Of a stretch of 64,000 nt of DNA, positions 16,265 to 24,583 are shown in pieces. The notes beneath the pieces are model-generated. The model saw only the letters and a list, made by a program, of their open reading frames with translations. It did no database searches and was not told the DNA's origin. The position numbers and the translations under genes are program-made. This DNA comes from DAOUJW01 sp965218945 (GTDB lineage: Bacteria; Chloroflexota; Dehalococcoidia; Lucifugimonadales; UBA2985), in assembly GCA_965218945.1 (NCBI GenBank), contig OZ244718.1:2170001-2234000 (forward strand), given 5' to 3'. The number at the start of each line of letters is the position of its first letter. Positions within the stretch are counted from its first letter, which is position 1.

Positions 16265-16831
16265 GTGGACAGAGAAGACGCATGGGGTCTGGTCAAGGAA
16301 TTCGCCAAGTCGGAGAGCCTGCTGAAGCACTGCCTCTCAGTGGAGGCGGTCATGCGGGCCTACGCTCGCAAGGCGGGCGAGGATGAGGAGGTGTGGGGAA
16401 TAGCGGGGATGCTCCACGACTTCGATTGGGACGTCTGCCCAACTGAGGAGGAGCACCCCCAGTACGGCGCCCAGATACTGCGAGAGCGAGGCTACCCGGA
16501 GATTATAGTCAGGGCCATTCTCTCCCACGGGAACCACACGGGGATTCCCAGGGATAGCCTGATGGAGAAGGCCCTCTTCGCCGTGGACGAGCTTTCCGGG
16601 TTTGTGACCGCAGTGGCTCTGGTCAGGCCCTCCAAGAGCCTTGCGGACACCGGGGCCAGGTCGGTGCGCAGGAAGATGAAGGACAAAGCCTTCGCCCGCA
16701 ACGTCAGCCGTGACGACCTGGTGCAAGGCGCAGAGGAGCTGGGTGTCGATCTGGACGAGCTGATAGAGTTTGTGGCCGACGCCCTGAAGCCGGTAGCATC
16801 AGATTTGGGCCTGGTCGCAGAGGGGTCTTAG
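16265..16831 (+). CDS. HD-domain metal-dependent phosphohydrolase
   Basis: A 188-residue HD-superfamily protein, probably hydrolysing a phosphoester with a divalent metal. The metal ligands appear as His22 (LLKHCLSV), His51-Asp52 (GMLHDFDW) and the later ILSHGNH histidines. It belongs with the stand-alone HDIG proteins of unknown substrate. The GTG start at 16265 has AGGAGG upstream. Its last four bases overlap the stop of the convergent methyltransferase gene. Confidence 0.8.
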   Translation: MDREDAWGLVKEFAKSESLLKHCLSVEAVMRAYARKAGEDEEVWGIAGMLHDFDWDVCPTEEEHPQYGAQILRERGYPEIIVRAILSHGNHTGIPRDSLMEKALFAVDELSGFVTAVALVRPSKSLADTGARSVRRKMKDKAFARNVSRDDLVQGAEELGVDLDELIEFVADALKPVASDLGLVAEGS

Positions 16832-18063
16832 TCTTCTTTACCAAAGGGCCAGAGGTGTTCAAACTGCAAGCCCAGGTGAGGATAGCGCGCTGTCAAAAGC
16901 TCCATATGACTATCGGAGAGGAGCGGCGCAGGCGGTAGGCTACGGACGGCATCTGACTCACCTACTCCTGTAAGGCCAGCCAGGCGCAGGTCTTCGGGCA
17001 GGCCCTTGGTTTGGGCCAGCGCCTTGAAGTCGCCCATCTCGCCAGGCTTGATCAGGTCCAGCATCGCCATGCGGTTGGCGTCCATACGTCGCTGATCAAG
17101 CCCCATCCGGTACAGCGAGTCCAGGAGCTGCTGGAAGCCCAGGTTGTACAGGAAGCTCCGCTGAGAGGTCAGTCCAAGAGTGGTGAGGCCGCGCTCCTCT
17201 CCGGACGCCATCAACGCGGAGAAGTCCACGTGGGCGGTAATGTCCTGCTCACCAATGTGCCTATACGGATCGCCCGTCAGAGTGTGGCCGTAGTAGCAGC
17301 GCAGGGTGCCGCGTGAGCGTAAGGGGGAGTAGAGGTCCTGGGCCATGTGGCCGTAGTCGAAAGTGAATACAAGGCCTCTCTTCAGGACGCGAGCCACCTC
17401 TCCCATCCACCAGTCCATGCCCAGATTGACTTCGCCGCGGAATCCATCCGGAAGATCTAGGGTGAGACCGGCAATACGCTGCTCTATCCCTGGCGTGGAC
17501 GGCTCGTCCAACGCCTCCACAAGTTCTCCGTCTTGAAGCGTAACGTACACCTCCATCACGCGGCCGCCCTGGATAGCAAACCGATTCACGGGGAAGGCGT
17601 CCAAGAGCTCGTTGGAAAGGATACAGCCTTCTACGTCCGTGAAGGGGAGTCCGTCTGCTTCCACCCATTGGCCGCCGCCGCTAGGGTCCGCAGGCGGTTG
17701 GTAGTCTACTGCGACGTACTCTAGGGCGGGATGAAAGTCCCGGGACAGTTCGGACGAGTACGTCAGAACGTCCCGGGCGAGGACGCCCGTGCCTGCGCCC
17801 ACATCAATTACGTAGAAGGGAGAGGGCGCGCCCATAGCCGTCCACAGCTGCTCAAGCTGGACCGCTATCAGAGCGCCGAAGGCCGGGTGAGCAGCGGGCG
17901 CGGTGTAGAAGTCTCTTCCGACTCTGTTTTCGGGAGAAGTGTAATAACCCCCGTCTGGGTGATAGAGGGCCTTTTCCATGAATTCGGCGAAGGTGATCCT
18001 GCCCTGCTCCCGGATGAGGCTGCGAATCGCGCTCAGCGCTCCATTAGCCATATCTCGTTCCAT
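16828..18063 (-). CDS. SAM-dependent methyltransferase, MidA/NDUFAF7-like (COG1565)
   Basis: A protein of about 411 residues of the MidA/NDUFAF7 family of class I methyltransferases. The mitochondrial homologue methylates an arginine in complex I subunit NDUFS2. Landmarks: ALYHPDGGYYTS near the N-terminus, the SAM loop VIDVGAGTGVLARDVL near residue 85, and SNELLDAFPVNRF near residue 147. ATG at 18063 is preferred to a TTG one codon upstream. The bacterial substrate is unknown; complex I would be the obvious candidate. Convergent with the HD gene, overlapping by 4 bp. Confidence 0.85.
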   Translation of the reverse strand: MERDMANGALSAIRSLIREQGRITFAEFMEKALYHPDGGYYTSPENRVGRDFYTAPAAHPAFGALIAVQLEQLWTAMGAPSPFYVIDVGAGTGVLARDVLTYSSELSRDFHPALEYVAVDYQPPADPSGGGQWVEADGLPFTDVEGCILSNELLDAFPVNRFAIQGGRVMEVYVTLQDGELVEALDEPSTPGIEQRIAGLTLDLPDGFRGEVNLGMDWWMGEVARVLKRGLVFTFDYGHMAQDLYSPLRSRGTLRCYYGHTLTGDPYRHIGEQDITAHVDFSALMASGEERGLTTLGLTSQRSFLYNLGFQQLLDSLYRMGLDQRRMDANRMAMLDLIKPGEMGDFKALAQTKGLPEDLRLAGLTGVGESDAVRSLPPAPLLSDSHMELLTARYPHLGLQFEHLWPFGKED

Positions 18064-18070
18064 CAATACA

Positions 18071-18101
18071 AAGGGACGCCCCTGGTTGAGAGGCGTCCCT
18101 T
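18071..18101 (-). terminator. Hairpin downstream of citrate synthase
   Basis: Ten-bp arms AAGGGACGCC / GGCGTCCCTT with an 11-nt loop lie 30 bp after the citrate synthase stop and just before the methyltransferase gene on the same strand. It probably reduces read-through. Confidence 0.6.
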
Positions 18102-18131
18102 GCAGGTCTAGAGATTTTGCGGTGAGCCTGG

Positions 18132-19271
18132 CTAGCTGCGCTGGTCGATTGGCACATACTCAACATCCATCGGCCCCTGGTACAGGAGGCGAGGGCGCAG
18201 CAGGATGTTGTCGGAGAACTGCTCCATGACCTGCACGGTCCAGCCGGGGATGCGGCCCATTGCGAAGATGGATATGAACAGGTCCTCAGGGATACCCAGC
18301 AGGTAGTAGATGGAGCCGGCGAAGAAGTCCACGTTGACGTAGATGCCACGCTCGCGATAGGGAACCATAGCCACTTCTTCCACGTAGGTCAATATCTGGA
18401 ACCACTTGGGTTGTCCCACCTTCTCGCTGAGGTCGCGGGAACGCTCTCGCAGGTGCCGGGCTCGGGGGTCCTCCGCCCTGTACACCCGGTGACCGAACCC
18501 CATTATTCGACCGCCGTTGTCCAGGATGTTGCGGCAGTACTCCGCGGCGTTCTCCGGGTTTCCTATTTCAAGGGACATCTTCATAACTTCTTCGGCTGCC
18601 CCACCATGGGCCGGGCCCTTGAGGACGCCAATCCCCGTTACAACGGCTGAATGGAGGTCGGAGTTGGTGGAGGCGGTAACCCTTGCTCCAAATGCGGAGG
18701 CGTTGATGCCATGCTCTGCGTGGAGGATGAAGTCTACGTCCAGCAGCTTCATCGTCTCCTGGTCAGGTTCTTCACCCAGGAGCATATAGAGGAAGTTGCC
18801 GGCCTGGTTCAGGTCCGGGTTGGGGGCCACCGGCTCCAACCCCTTGCGCAAGCGGTGGTGGGCCGCCACTATGGTAGGCGCCATAGCCGTCATCCGGATC
18901 CCCTTGCGCAAAGTAGCTTCGATGGAATTGTCGCCCACCTCGGGGTCGAAGGCGGATAAAGCTGACATGCCAGTGCGGAGTACGTCCATCGGATGGCTGT
19001 TCTTAACGAGCTCCACTACCTTGACTACCTCGTCGGGAATGCTGCGGTTGGCGCGGAGAACCACGTCGAAATCGTCCAACTCCTTATGTGTCGGCAGCTT
19101 TCCGTACAGCAGGAGATATACGGTCTCCTCAAAGGTGGACTTCTCAGCAAGGTCGTGTATTGAGTAACCCCTGTACAGGAGCTTACCTATATCGCCGTCA
19201 ATGAAGCTGGACTGGGTATTGTCAATGTAGACATCCCGCAGTCCTCTTCTAAGCTCAATCTCCGATGTCAT
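18132..19271 (-). CDS. Citrate synthase
   Basis: A short type I-like citrate (or 2-methylcitrate) synthase of about 379 residues, condensing acetyl-CoA (or propionyl-CoA) with oxaloacetate. The catalytic residues are in HAEHGINASAFG (His), FGHRVYRAEDPRA (His) and VNVDFFAGSIYYLLG (Asp). The N-terminal YRGYSIHDLA is typical. The ATG at 19271 is chosen because GGAGG lies eight bases before it; longer in-frame starts lack a site. It diverges from the 2-oxoacid ferredoxin oxidoreductase operon, so both ends of the citrate/2-oxoglutarate segment share one intergenic region. Confidence 0.93.
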   Translation of the reverse strand: MTSEIELRRGLRDVYIDNTQSSFIDGDIGKLLYRGYSIHDLAEKSTFEETVYLLLYGKLPTHKELDDFDVVLRANRSIPDEVVKVVELVKNSHPMDVLRTGMSALSAFDPEVGDNSIEATLRKGIRMTAMAPTIVAAHHRLRKGLEPVAPNPDLNQAGNFLYMLLGEEPDQETMKLLDVDFILHAEHGINASAFGARVTASTNSDLHSAVVTGIGVLKGPAHGGAAEEVMKMSLEIGNPENAAEYCRNILDNGGRIMGFGHRVYRAEDPRARHLRERSRDLSEKVGQPKWFQILTYVEEVAMVPYRERGIYVNVDFFAGSIYYLLGIPEDLFISIFAMGRIPGWTVQVMEQFSDNILLRPRLLYQGPMDVEYVPIDQRS

Positions 19272-19531
19272 GTTCATCCCCTCCGGCAGTTTCGTCCAAG
19301 GTCCAAGAATGTGGAGTTGACTACGGCTCCCCGCACTTCCCCGCGAAGACACCGCTGACGGTAGCAGTAGCCTAACCTGGCGCGACGCTGCAAGCCGTCA
19401 GTGTCTCTAGCGTAAGGCTGCGAGAGGAGCAGATGGGTCCCTCTGCGGGAAGTAGATTACCCGGCTTGTCTCGAAGCAGCCCAACGTCCATTGCAATGAA
19501 ATATATCATTTGCCCTCCGACACTGTCAATC

Positions 19532-19599
19532 TGTGAAATATCCCACTATGTAAAACGCTACGATTTGTGAAAGATTCCACGATATAAATCGTTACGAAT
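19532..19599 (+). repeat. Tandem 34-bp operator-like repeat upstream of korAB
   Basis: Two adjacent 34-bp units (19532-19565 and 19566-19599) start with TGTGAAA and match at 27 of 34 positions. They end five bases before a TTGACA -35 box. The second unit also forms an imperfect inverted repeat with the end of the first. This arrangement suggests a binding site for a dimeric or tandemly bound regulator of the divergent korAB and citrate synthase genes. Confidence 0.7.
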
Positions 19600-19604
19600 T
19601 CTTA

Positions 19605-19633
19605 TTGACAACGATATAGTAGGATGCTAGAGT
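19605..19633 (+). promoter_or_regulatory. Putative korAB promoter
   Basis: TTGACA (19605-19610), a 17-bp spacer, and a weak TAGAGT -10 box (19628-19633) lie directly after the tandem repeat. The implied leader to the korA start is about 255 nt. Confidence 0.55.
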
Positions 19634-19658
19634 TGAATTCAGGTGATAGAGACGAAAA

Positions 19659-19685
19659 CCCGCAGGAAGGCCACTGTGGGCTTTT
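19659..19685 (+). terminator. Attenuator-like hairpin in the korAB leader
   Basis: CCCGCAG/CTGTGGG (7 bp including one GU pair, 8-nt loop) is followed by CTTTTG. It lies about 20 nt after the predicted transcription start and 210 nt before korA, a position that could allow early termination. Confidence 0.35.
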
Positions 19686-19896
19686 GTAGCAACGCAGAGC
19701 CAGGATGGATCTCTTGCTCATGTGTGAATACAGTATCGCACAAAGAGGCGGCGGAGGGAGTAGCAGCTTCCTTGTTTGCCCTCATCTTTCTTCCCACTTC
19801 ACGGGAACGGTATGCGACTCCCCATACAGGTACGGCGAAAGGCCGACTATCGTCGCGTCGTTGTTCCTGAATCAATACTCTTAAGCGAGGTAGTAG

Positions 19897-21612
19897 ATGG
19901 CGAATACAGACTTTGTGGTTCGATTTGCTGGTGAAGGAGGCGGAGGTTTGGTGACCTCGGCTGAGTTGCTCGCTCAGGTCACCGCCCAAGTGGGTTATCA
20001 CGTCACGACGTTCGTGACTTTTCCATCCCAGATTATGGGAGGGCCCACATTCGCTCAGGCGCGTATCTCCACTGAGCCGGTGCAGAGTTACGGCGACGCC
20101 CTGGACGTGCTGGTGGCCTTTGACCGCGAGGCGTACGACACCCACCAGGAAGAGGTGCGAGAGGGCGGCGTCATTGTCTATAACTCCGAGGACTTCCAGT
20201 TGGAAGAGGACGGCAAGAGCTTCGGAATGCGCATAGACGAACTGGCCAGGTCAACCGGTAACCCCAGAGCGGCGAACATGGTCATCCTTGGCGCCATCGC
20301 TCACCTGGTGCATATGCCCGAGCACTACCTGCCGGAGTTCGTGACCAAGCGGTTCACCAGAGGGCGCCCCGGCGACGAGGAGATAATCAAGGGCAACATT
20401 ATGGCGCTCGATTTGGGACGCGAAGAGGCCAAGAAGAGCGGTTTCAGCTTGGGCGAGCTGGCGGACCCAACTCCTCCGGACTATGAACAGATACTGATAA
20501 AGGGCAACGACGCCTTGGCCATCGGGGCGATTGCGGCGGACCTGGACTTCTTTGTCGGCTACCCCATATCCCCTGCCACTACCGTCCTGGTGTACATGGA
20601 GCGCAACCTGATAGGACCCGGGAAGTTCGTCTACCAAGCCAGCTCCGAGATTGAGTCCATAAACGCCATAGTCGGAGCGGGCTACGCCGGGAAGAAGTCC
20701 ATGACCTCAACTTCCGGCCCCGGTCTCAGCCTCATGAGCGAGGGCCTTGGAATGGCGTGGATGGCGGAGATTCCCTGCGTGGTAGTGGACGTGCAGAGGG
20801 GCGGCCCCGCGACCGGACTACCCACCAAGGTGGAGCAGTCCGATCTGTTTGCGGCGCTACACCCCGCCCACGGGGACGCCAGCCTCCCTATAATCGCTCC
20901 CGGCACCGTGGAGGAATGCTACTTTGCGGCCATCAACGCCATCAACTGGGCCGAGAGATACCAGGGCCCAGTGATTCTGCTCAGCGACCATGGGCTGTCG
21001 GAGCAGGCGCAGAACATCCGCAAGCCGGACCTGACCAAGGTTGTGGCGGAGAAGAGGAATGTGTACAGGGGCGATAACGGGTACGAGCGCTACGGCGGTG
21101 TAGAGCTTTCGGCCATGCCCATACCCGGCGGCCCTGGCCCTTACGTGGCTAACGCCAGCGAGCACGATCCACTGGGCGACACCACTCATCTGCCCATCCG
21201 GCACGTCGAGATGACCGAGAGGCGCTTTGGCAAGCTGAAGCTCTTGGAAGACGGCGCCTACGAGGCTGAAAACACTGAGGAACCCATAGCGATTCTGCCT
21301 TGGGGAGGCACCAAAGGAGCCTCCCGAGAGGCGTATGCCCTGATGACCGAGCAGGGGCTGAAGATTGGATGGTACTACACCATGCAGCTCAACCCCATGC
21401 CTCCCAAGCTGCTGGAGGAGCTCAAGCAGAAGGAGTTGGTGCTGATTCCGGAGTTGAACTACCTGGGTCAGTTGGCAACTATCCTGCGGGCCCAGGGAAT
21501 AAAAGCCGAGGCCATAACCCAGTACACAGGCAAGCCCTTCAAGGTCAGAGACCTTGTCGAAGAGATCACAAAGAGAGTCGAAGCCCGACAGAAGGAGTTG
21601 GTGCAAGTATGA
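19897..21612 (+). CDS. korA: 2-oxoacid:ferredoxin oxidoreductase, fused gamma-alpha subunit
   Basis: A 571-residue fusion of the gamma (residues 1-190) and alpha (about 200-571) parts of a 2-oxoacid:acceptor oxidoreductase, most like the 2-oxoglutarate:ferredoxin type. It oxidatively decarboxylates the oxoacid to acyl-CoA, or runs reductively for CO2 fixation, using ferredoxin. Visible landmarks: RFAGEGGGGLVTSAELLA, FPSQIMGGPTFAQ, the alpha-domain GYPISPATTVLVYM near residue 230, TSTSGPGLSLMSEG near residue 272 and QRGGPATGLPTK near residue 302. It overlaps the beta gene as ATGA. The precise oxoacid is not certain. Confidence 0.88.
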   Translation: MANTDFVVRFAGEGGGGLVTSAELLAQVTAQVGYHVTTFVTFPSQIMGGPTFAQARISTEPVQSYGDALDVLVAFDREAYDTHQEEVREGGVIVYNSEDFQLEEDGKSFGMRIDELARSTGNPRAANMVILGAIAHLVHMPEHYLPEFVTKRFTRGRPGDEEIIKGNIMALDLGREEAKKSGFSLGELADPTPPDYEQILIKGNDALAIGAIAADLDFFVGYPISPATTVLVYMERNLIGPGKFVYQASSEIESINAIVGAGYAGKKSMTSTSGPGLSLMSEGLGMAWMAEIPCVVVDVQRGGPATGLPTKVEQSDLFAALHPAHGDASLPIIAPGTVEECYFAAINAINWAERYQGPVILLSDHGLSEQAQNIRKPDLTKVVAEKRNVYRGDNGYERYGGVELSAMPIPGGPGPYVANASEHDPLGDTTHLPIRHVEMTERRFGKLKLLEDGAYEAENTEEPIAILPWGGTKGASREAYALMTEQGLKIGWYYTMQLNPMPPKLLEELKQKELVLIPELNYLGQLATILRAQGIKAEAITQYTGKPFKVRDLVEEITKRVEARQKELVQV

Positions 21613-22475
21613 GCAAGAAGAATCCTGAATACGATTTCAAATGGTGCCCAGGCTGCGGCGACTTCGGCGTCAAGCGGGCGTTGGAGATGGGCGTAGAGAA
21701 GCGCAACATAGAGTTGGAGCAGCCTATGGTCAACACCGTGGTGGTGGCCGGTATCGGATGCTCCGGCAACCTGGTTCACCTGCTGGACGGCGTTCAGCCC
21801 TTCGGCATCCACGGCCTGCACGGCAGGTCCCTGCCGGTGGCCTTCGGCGTGAAGATGGGCCAGCCCGACCTGAACGTGATCATAGTGTCCGGGGACGGCG
21901 ATTTCCTGAGCATCGGCGGAGAGCACATTGCGCCCCAGGCGCAGAGGAACCTGAACGTCACGGCCATCATCATGGACAACGGCGTATACGGGCTGACAAA
22001 GGGTCAGAGCTCACCCACCACGGAGCTTGGGGTTATCACACCCACCACGCCCTACGGTAAGGTGGAGAACGCTCTCAACCCGCTGGAGATGTACCTGACT
22101 CTGGGTGTCAACTTCATCGCCTCCGGCTTCTCCAGCAAGGTCAGGGACCTGGCAAACCTGATCCAGCAGGGCATGGACTATCCCGGGTTCTCCATCATAC
22201 ACGTGCAGTCGCCCTGCACCACCTACAACGACAACTACGACCTCCTGAAGGGCAACGTGAAGAAGGAAATCGCCCCCATTACGTGGGACATTTCAGATGA
22301 CCATGACGCGTCTGATAAACGGGCAGCCTACAGTCTGCTTCAGGAGGGAGGGATCCCTCTTGGCCTGGTCTACCAGCAGGAGAATCCCGAGCCGATGGAA
22401 CAGCGCGTACAGGTGATGGCCCAGAAGGTAAGGACCAGGAGCCTCGAGGACCAGGTGGAGGCTTTCGCCATATAG
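21609..22475 (+). CDS. korB: 2-oxoacid:ferredoxin oxidoreductase, beta subunit
   Basis: A 288-residue TPP-binding beta subunit. The TPP/Mg2+ motif is VSGDGDFLSIGGEH near residue 95, with MDNGVYGLTKGQSSPT following. N-terminal WCPGCGDFG and GIGCSGN provide the conserved cysteines associated with the iron-sulfur cluster. It starts within the korA stop (ATGA overlap), so the subunits are made together. It works with KorA, linking to the citrate cycle through the divergent citrate synthase gene. The delta ferredoxin-like subunit of four-subunit enzymes is absent, as in two-subunit KGOR-type enzymes. Confidence 0.9.
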   Translation: MSKKNPEYDFKWCPGCGDFGVKRALEMGVEKRNIELEQPMVNTVVVAGIGCSGNLVHLLDGVQPFGIHGLHGRSLPVAFGVKMGQPDLNVIIVSGDGDFLSIGGEHIAPQAQRNLNVTAIIMDNGVYGLTKGQSSPTTELGVITPTTPYGKVENALNPLEMYLTLGVNFIASGFSSKVRDLANLIQQGMDYPGFSIIHVQSPCTTYNDNYDLLKGNVKKEIAPITWDISDDHDASDKRAAYSLLQEGGIPLGLVYQQENPEPMEQRVQVMAQKVRTRSLEDQVEAFAI

Positions 22476-22491
22476 ACGAATCGTCTATATG
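22469..22491. repeat. 23-bp palindrome spanning the korB stop codon
   Basis: Perfect 11-bp arms (CATATAGACGA / TCGTCTATATG) around a single A. The korB stop TAG (22473-22475) lies in the left arm. With almost no loop it is more likely a protein-binding site or recombination site than a terminator. Confidence 0.6.
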
Positions 22492-22508
22492 CTCTGACTG
22501 GTAAAACG

Positions 22509-22540
22509 GAAGCGCCCCTCACAGAGGGGCGCTTCTCTTT
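22509..22540 (+). terminator. Rho-independent terminator of korAB
   Basis: Perfect 11-bp stem GAAGCGCCCCT / AGGGGCGCTTC with a 5-nt loop is followed by TCTTT. It lies 33 bp after korB and before the convergent ccmE. Confidence 0.85.
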
Positions 22541-22563
22541 GTCACTATCGCTTGCCGCGTGCG

Positions 22564-23028
22564 CTACGCCGTATCTTCCAGGGACTGGTACTTGGACGGG
22601 CACTTGACTATGATGGCCTCTGCGTCAAACATGCCCTCTGGGCCGTAGGTGCCCTCCAGCAGGATCTCCGAGTGCTCGTTGAAGAACAGGTCTGGCACCA
22701 CTCCATCGTGGACAGCGTTTATCGTGTCCTGGCCGTCAGTCAGAGAGAAGTGCATCAGAGTGCCTCCGGCGTCTCTCTCAAAGGACGTAGGAACAAGCGT
22801 GCCGTTGACCCGCAGGTTCTTGTCGTAGGCGTCAGCGCCCTTGGCAGTGAGCTCGCTCACGGTCAGGTAGTAAGCGCTGGCGCTCTGGAACGCGGTGAAC
22901 CCAAGGTACCCCAGAACCATAACAAACACAGCGCTTGCCATGAGAAGCCACACCCGGTGGGTCCGGACAGACCTCTCACCTACCGGCTCGGGCAGCGCGT
23001 AGGCGTCTTCCTGCTGTACGTTGTCCAT
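22564..23028 (-). CDS. ccmE: Cytochrome c maturation protein CcmE, Cys-type variant
   Basis: A 154-residue heme chaperone of the cytochrome c maturation pathway. It has one membrane anchor near residues 27-48 and an extracytoplasmic OB-fold domain (LRVNGTLVP, DGQDTINAVHDGVVPDLF, SEILLEGTYG). In the classical protein a histidine covalently binds heme. Here the matching position is Cys143 in KCPSKYQ, the CxxxY variant known from archaea and some bacteria. It is a lone gene: ccmABCF and other maturation genes are not in the window. The C-terminal tail is very short. Confidence 0.85.
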   Translation of the reverse strand: MDNVQQEDAYALPEPVGERSVRTHRVWLLMASAVFVMVLGYLGFTAFQSASAYYLTVSELTAKGADAYDKNLRVNGTLVPTSFERDAGGTLMHFSLTDGQDTINAVHDGVVPDLFFNEHSEILLEGTYGPEGMFDAEAIIVKCPSKYQSLEDTA

Positions 23029-23123
23029 AATGTCCTATTGTGGTAGAGTCCGACGATTGTGCTTCCCGTCACACTACATGATACTTCATGCGGTGAGCTA
23101 CATCAACCAGCCTATCAGCGAGG

Positions 23124-23792
23124 CTAAAGCGCTATATCAGACCTCGCTGCTTCCATCGCCGCCGCCAGACGGCGGGTGGCCGCCTCCGGGTCCGGGGCGC
23201 CCACTACTGCGGAGATAACGCACGCTGCATCGGCGCCCGCCTGCGCGACACGGGGGATATTGTCCTCTTTGATACCCCCAATAGCGACCAGCGGCAGAGA
23301 AGCGCTCTGCCTGACTCTGCTGAGGGTCTCCAAGCCGGCAGGCCTGGTCCTCTCCTTGGTATCAGTGGGGAAGATCGCGCCCACCGCCAGGTAGTCGGCG
23401 CCACGCCTCTCCGACTCCAGCGCCTCCTCCAGAAGAGCGTTAGACGTGCCTATTATTTGGTGAGGGCGAAGTATAGCTCTGGCCTCCTCTACGGGTAGGT
23501 CATGCTGTCCCAGGTGCAGGCCGTGGGCGTTGCAAGCCGCGGCCAAGTCTGCGTGGTCGTTGATAATCAGCAGAGCGCCGTAGTCGTCGCACAGGTCCCG
23601 TATGGCGCGCGCGACTGGCAGCACATCCCCCTTGTCGTTGACCTTGTCACGCAGCTGCAAGACACTAGCGCCTCCCCGGAGAACTGCGCGGCTCAAATCG
23701 ACCAACTCCCTGTCCCGCGCCGCTTGGGCGTCAATTATGACGTACAAGCCCCTCACCTTCTCAGCCGTTGATTGGCGCTCGGGTGATGGCAT
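23124..23792 (-). CDS. thiE: Thiamine-phosphate synthase
   Basis: A 222-residue TIM-barrel enzyme that couples HMP-pyrophosphate with thiazole phosphate to make thiamine phosphate. Family signatures: GGASVLQLRDK near residue 40, LLIINDHADLA near residue 73, HLGQHDLP near residue 94, DYLAVGAIFPTDTK near residue 133, and PLVAIGGIKEDN near residue 173. It stands without other thi genes; the product would feed TPP-dependent enzymes such as KorB and the TPP enzyme at 28570. Confidence 0.93.
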   Translation of the reverse strand: MPSPERQSTAEKVRGLYVIIDAQAARDRELVDLSRAVLRGGASVLQLRDKVNDKGDVLPVARAIRDLCDDYGALLIINDHADLAAACNAHGLHLGQHDLPVEEARAILRPHQIIGTSNALLEEALESERRGADYLAVGAIFPTDTKERTRPAGLETLSRVRQSASLPLVAIGGIKEDNIPRVAQAGADAACVISAVVGAPDPEAATRRLAAAMEAARSDIAL

Positions 23793-23824
23793 AGCCCTAC
23801 CGAAGCCCTGCTTGCCCGACGAAC

Positions 23825-24184
23825 CTAGAACCCAAAGTCGTCACCGGAGTCCCCCATATCGCTGAGCATCTCCCCCGCGTCCATACGAGCCAGCAACTCC
23901 TCACCTTCCGTTCCAATGTCCTGGCCGGTCCGGTCCTTCATCGTACGCAGCATATCGGCAACGCTTCGCGGGTCGTCTTCGTCAAAGTCGGTCATGCTCT
24001 CCCAAGAGGGCAGGTTGCCCATGAATTCGTTCGGGCTCTTGATGACGGCTATCTGGGAGATGATGCGAGTTGGATTCTCGCCGCCACAGTGGGAGCAGGA
24101 TGGCTCGCTGGTCTCAGAAAAGCTGCGAAAGAACACGGAGAATTTGCGTTCGCAGCTCTGGCAGCGGTATTCGTAGATTGGCAT
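23825..24184 (-). CDS. FmdB-family zinc ribbon protein
   Basis: A 119-residue protein with the N-terminal FmdB regulatory-type zinc ribbon: MPIYEYRCQSC, with Cys8-x2-Cys11 and Cys30-x2-Cys33. The C-terminal half is acidic and rich in Asp/Glu and Gly. The family was first noted as a putative formamidase regulator but its function is not established. It lies 32 bp upstream of thiE on the same strand and may be co-transcribed with it. Confidence 0.85.
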   Translation of the reverse strand: MPIYEYRCQSCERKFSVFFRSFSETSEPSCSHCGGENPTRIISQIAVIKSPNEFMGNLPSWESMTDFDEDDPRSVADMLRTMKDRTGQDIGTEGEELLARMDAGEMLSDMGDSGDDFGF

Positions 24185-24583
24185 AGATATTATTCCTCGG
24201 TTTAGGAAATTCTAGCATATACGGCTTGGAGGGTAAACCAAGTGCGCCACAAAGGCAGGGTCTTTTCATTGTCACCCCCGCATCAAGTCCTGTCCCCGAC
24301 TCCGATCGGGGAGCGGAGCCTGCCCCGCACTTGATGCGGGGGCAGGCTCTGAGCGATAACGAGTGGTCTAAAGTCTTTGCCTGCATTCCCTCTTTTCAAT
24401 ACTAGAACCAAGTTCTTCCCGGGTGATTCTGGATTCCTCGCCTTCGGCACAGAATGACATCTTCAGAAAATGAAAAGACCCAGCCGCAAAACCGTACTTT
24501 CCGACGGAGAGGAGACTGAACGCGCAGGACACATGGCGTCATGGTGGATTTTGCCAGCGGAGGCTTAGGCGCAAACTATCCGG
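24185..24583. repeat. Gene-free gap with REP-like palindromes
   Basis: This gap of about 400 bp holds no plausible gene. Its main content is a hairpin at 24317-24348 (AGCCTGCCCC... / GGGGGCAGGCT) adjoining a CCCCGA/TCGGGG stem at 24295-24311. A fragment at about 24430 (GGATTCCTCGCCTTCGG, with GAATGACAT) belongs to another dispersed repeat family also seen at 56585-56695. Confidence 0.6.

Noticed and set aside
19643..19870. 75-codon frame in the korAB leader (starts GTG)
   Set aside because: No clear ribosome-binding site and no family resemblance. It overlaps the attenuator-like hairpin and looks like chance coding in GC-rich DNA.
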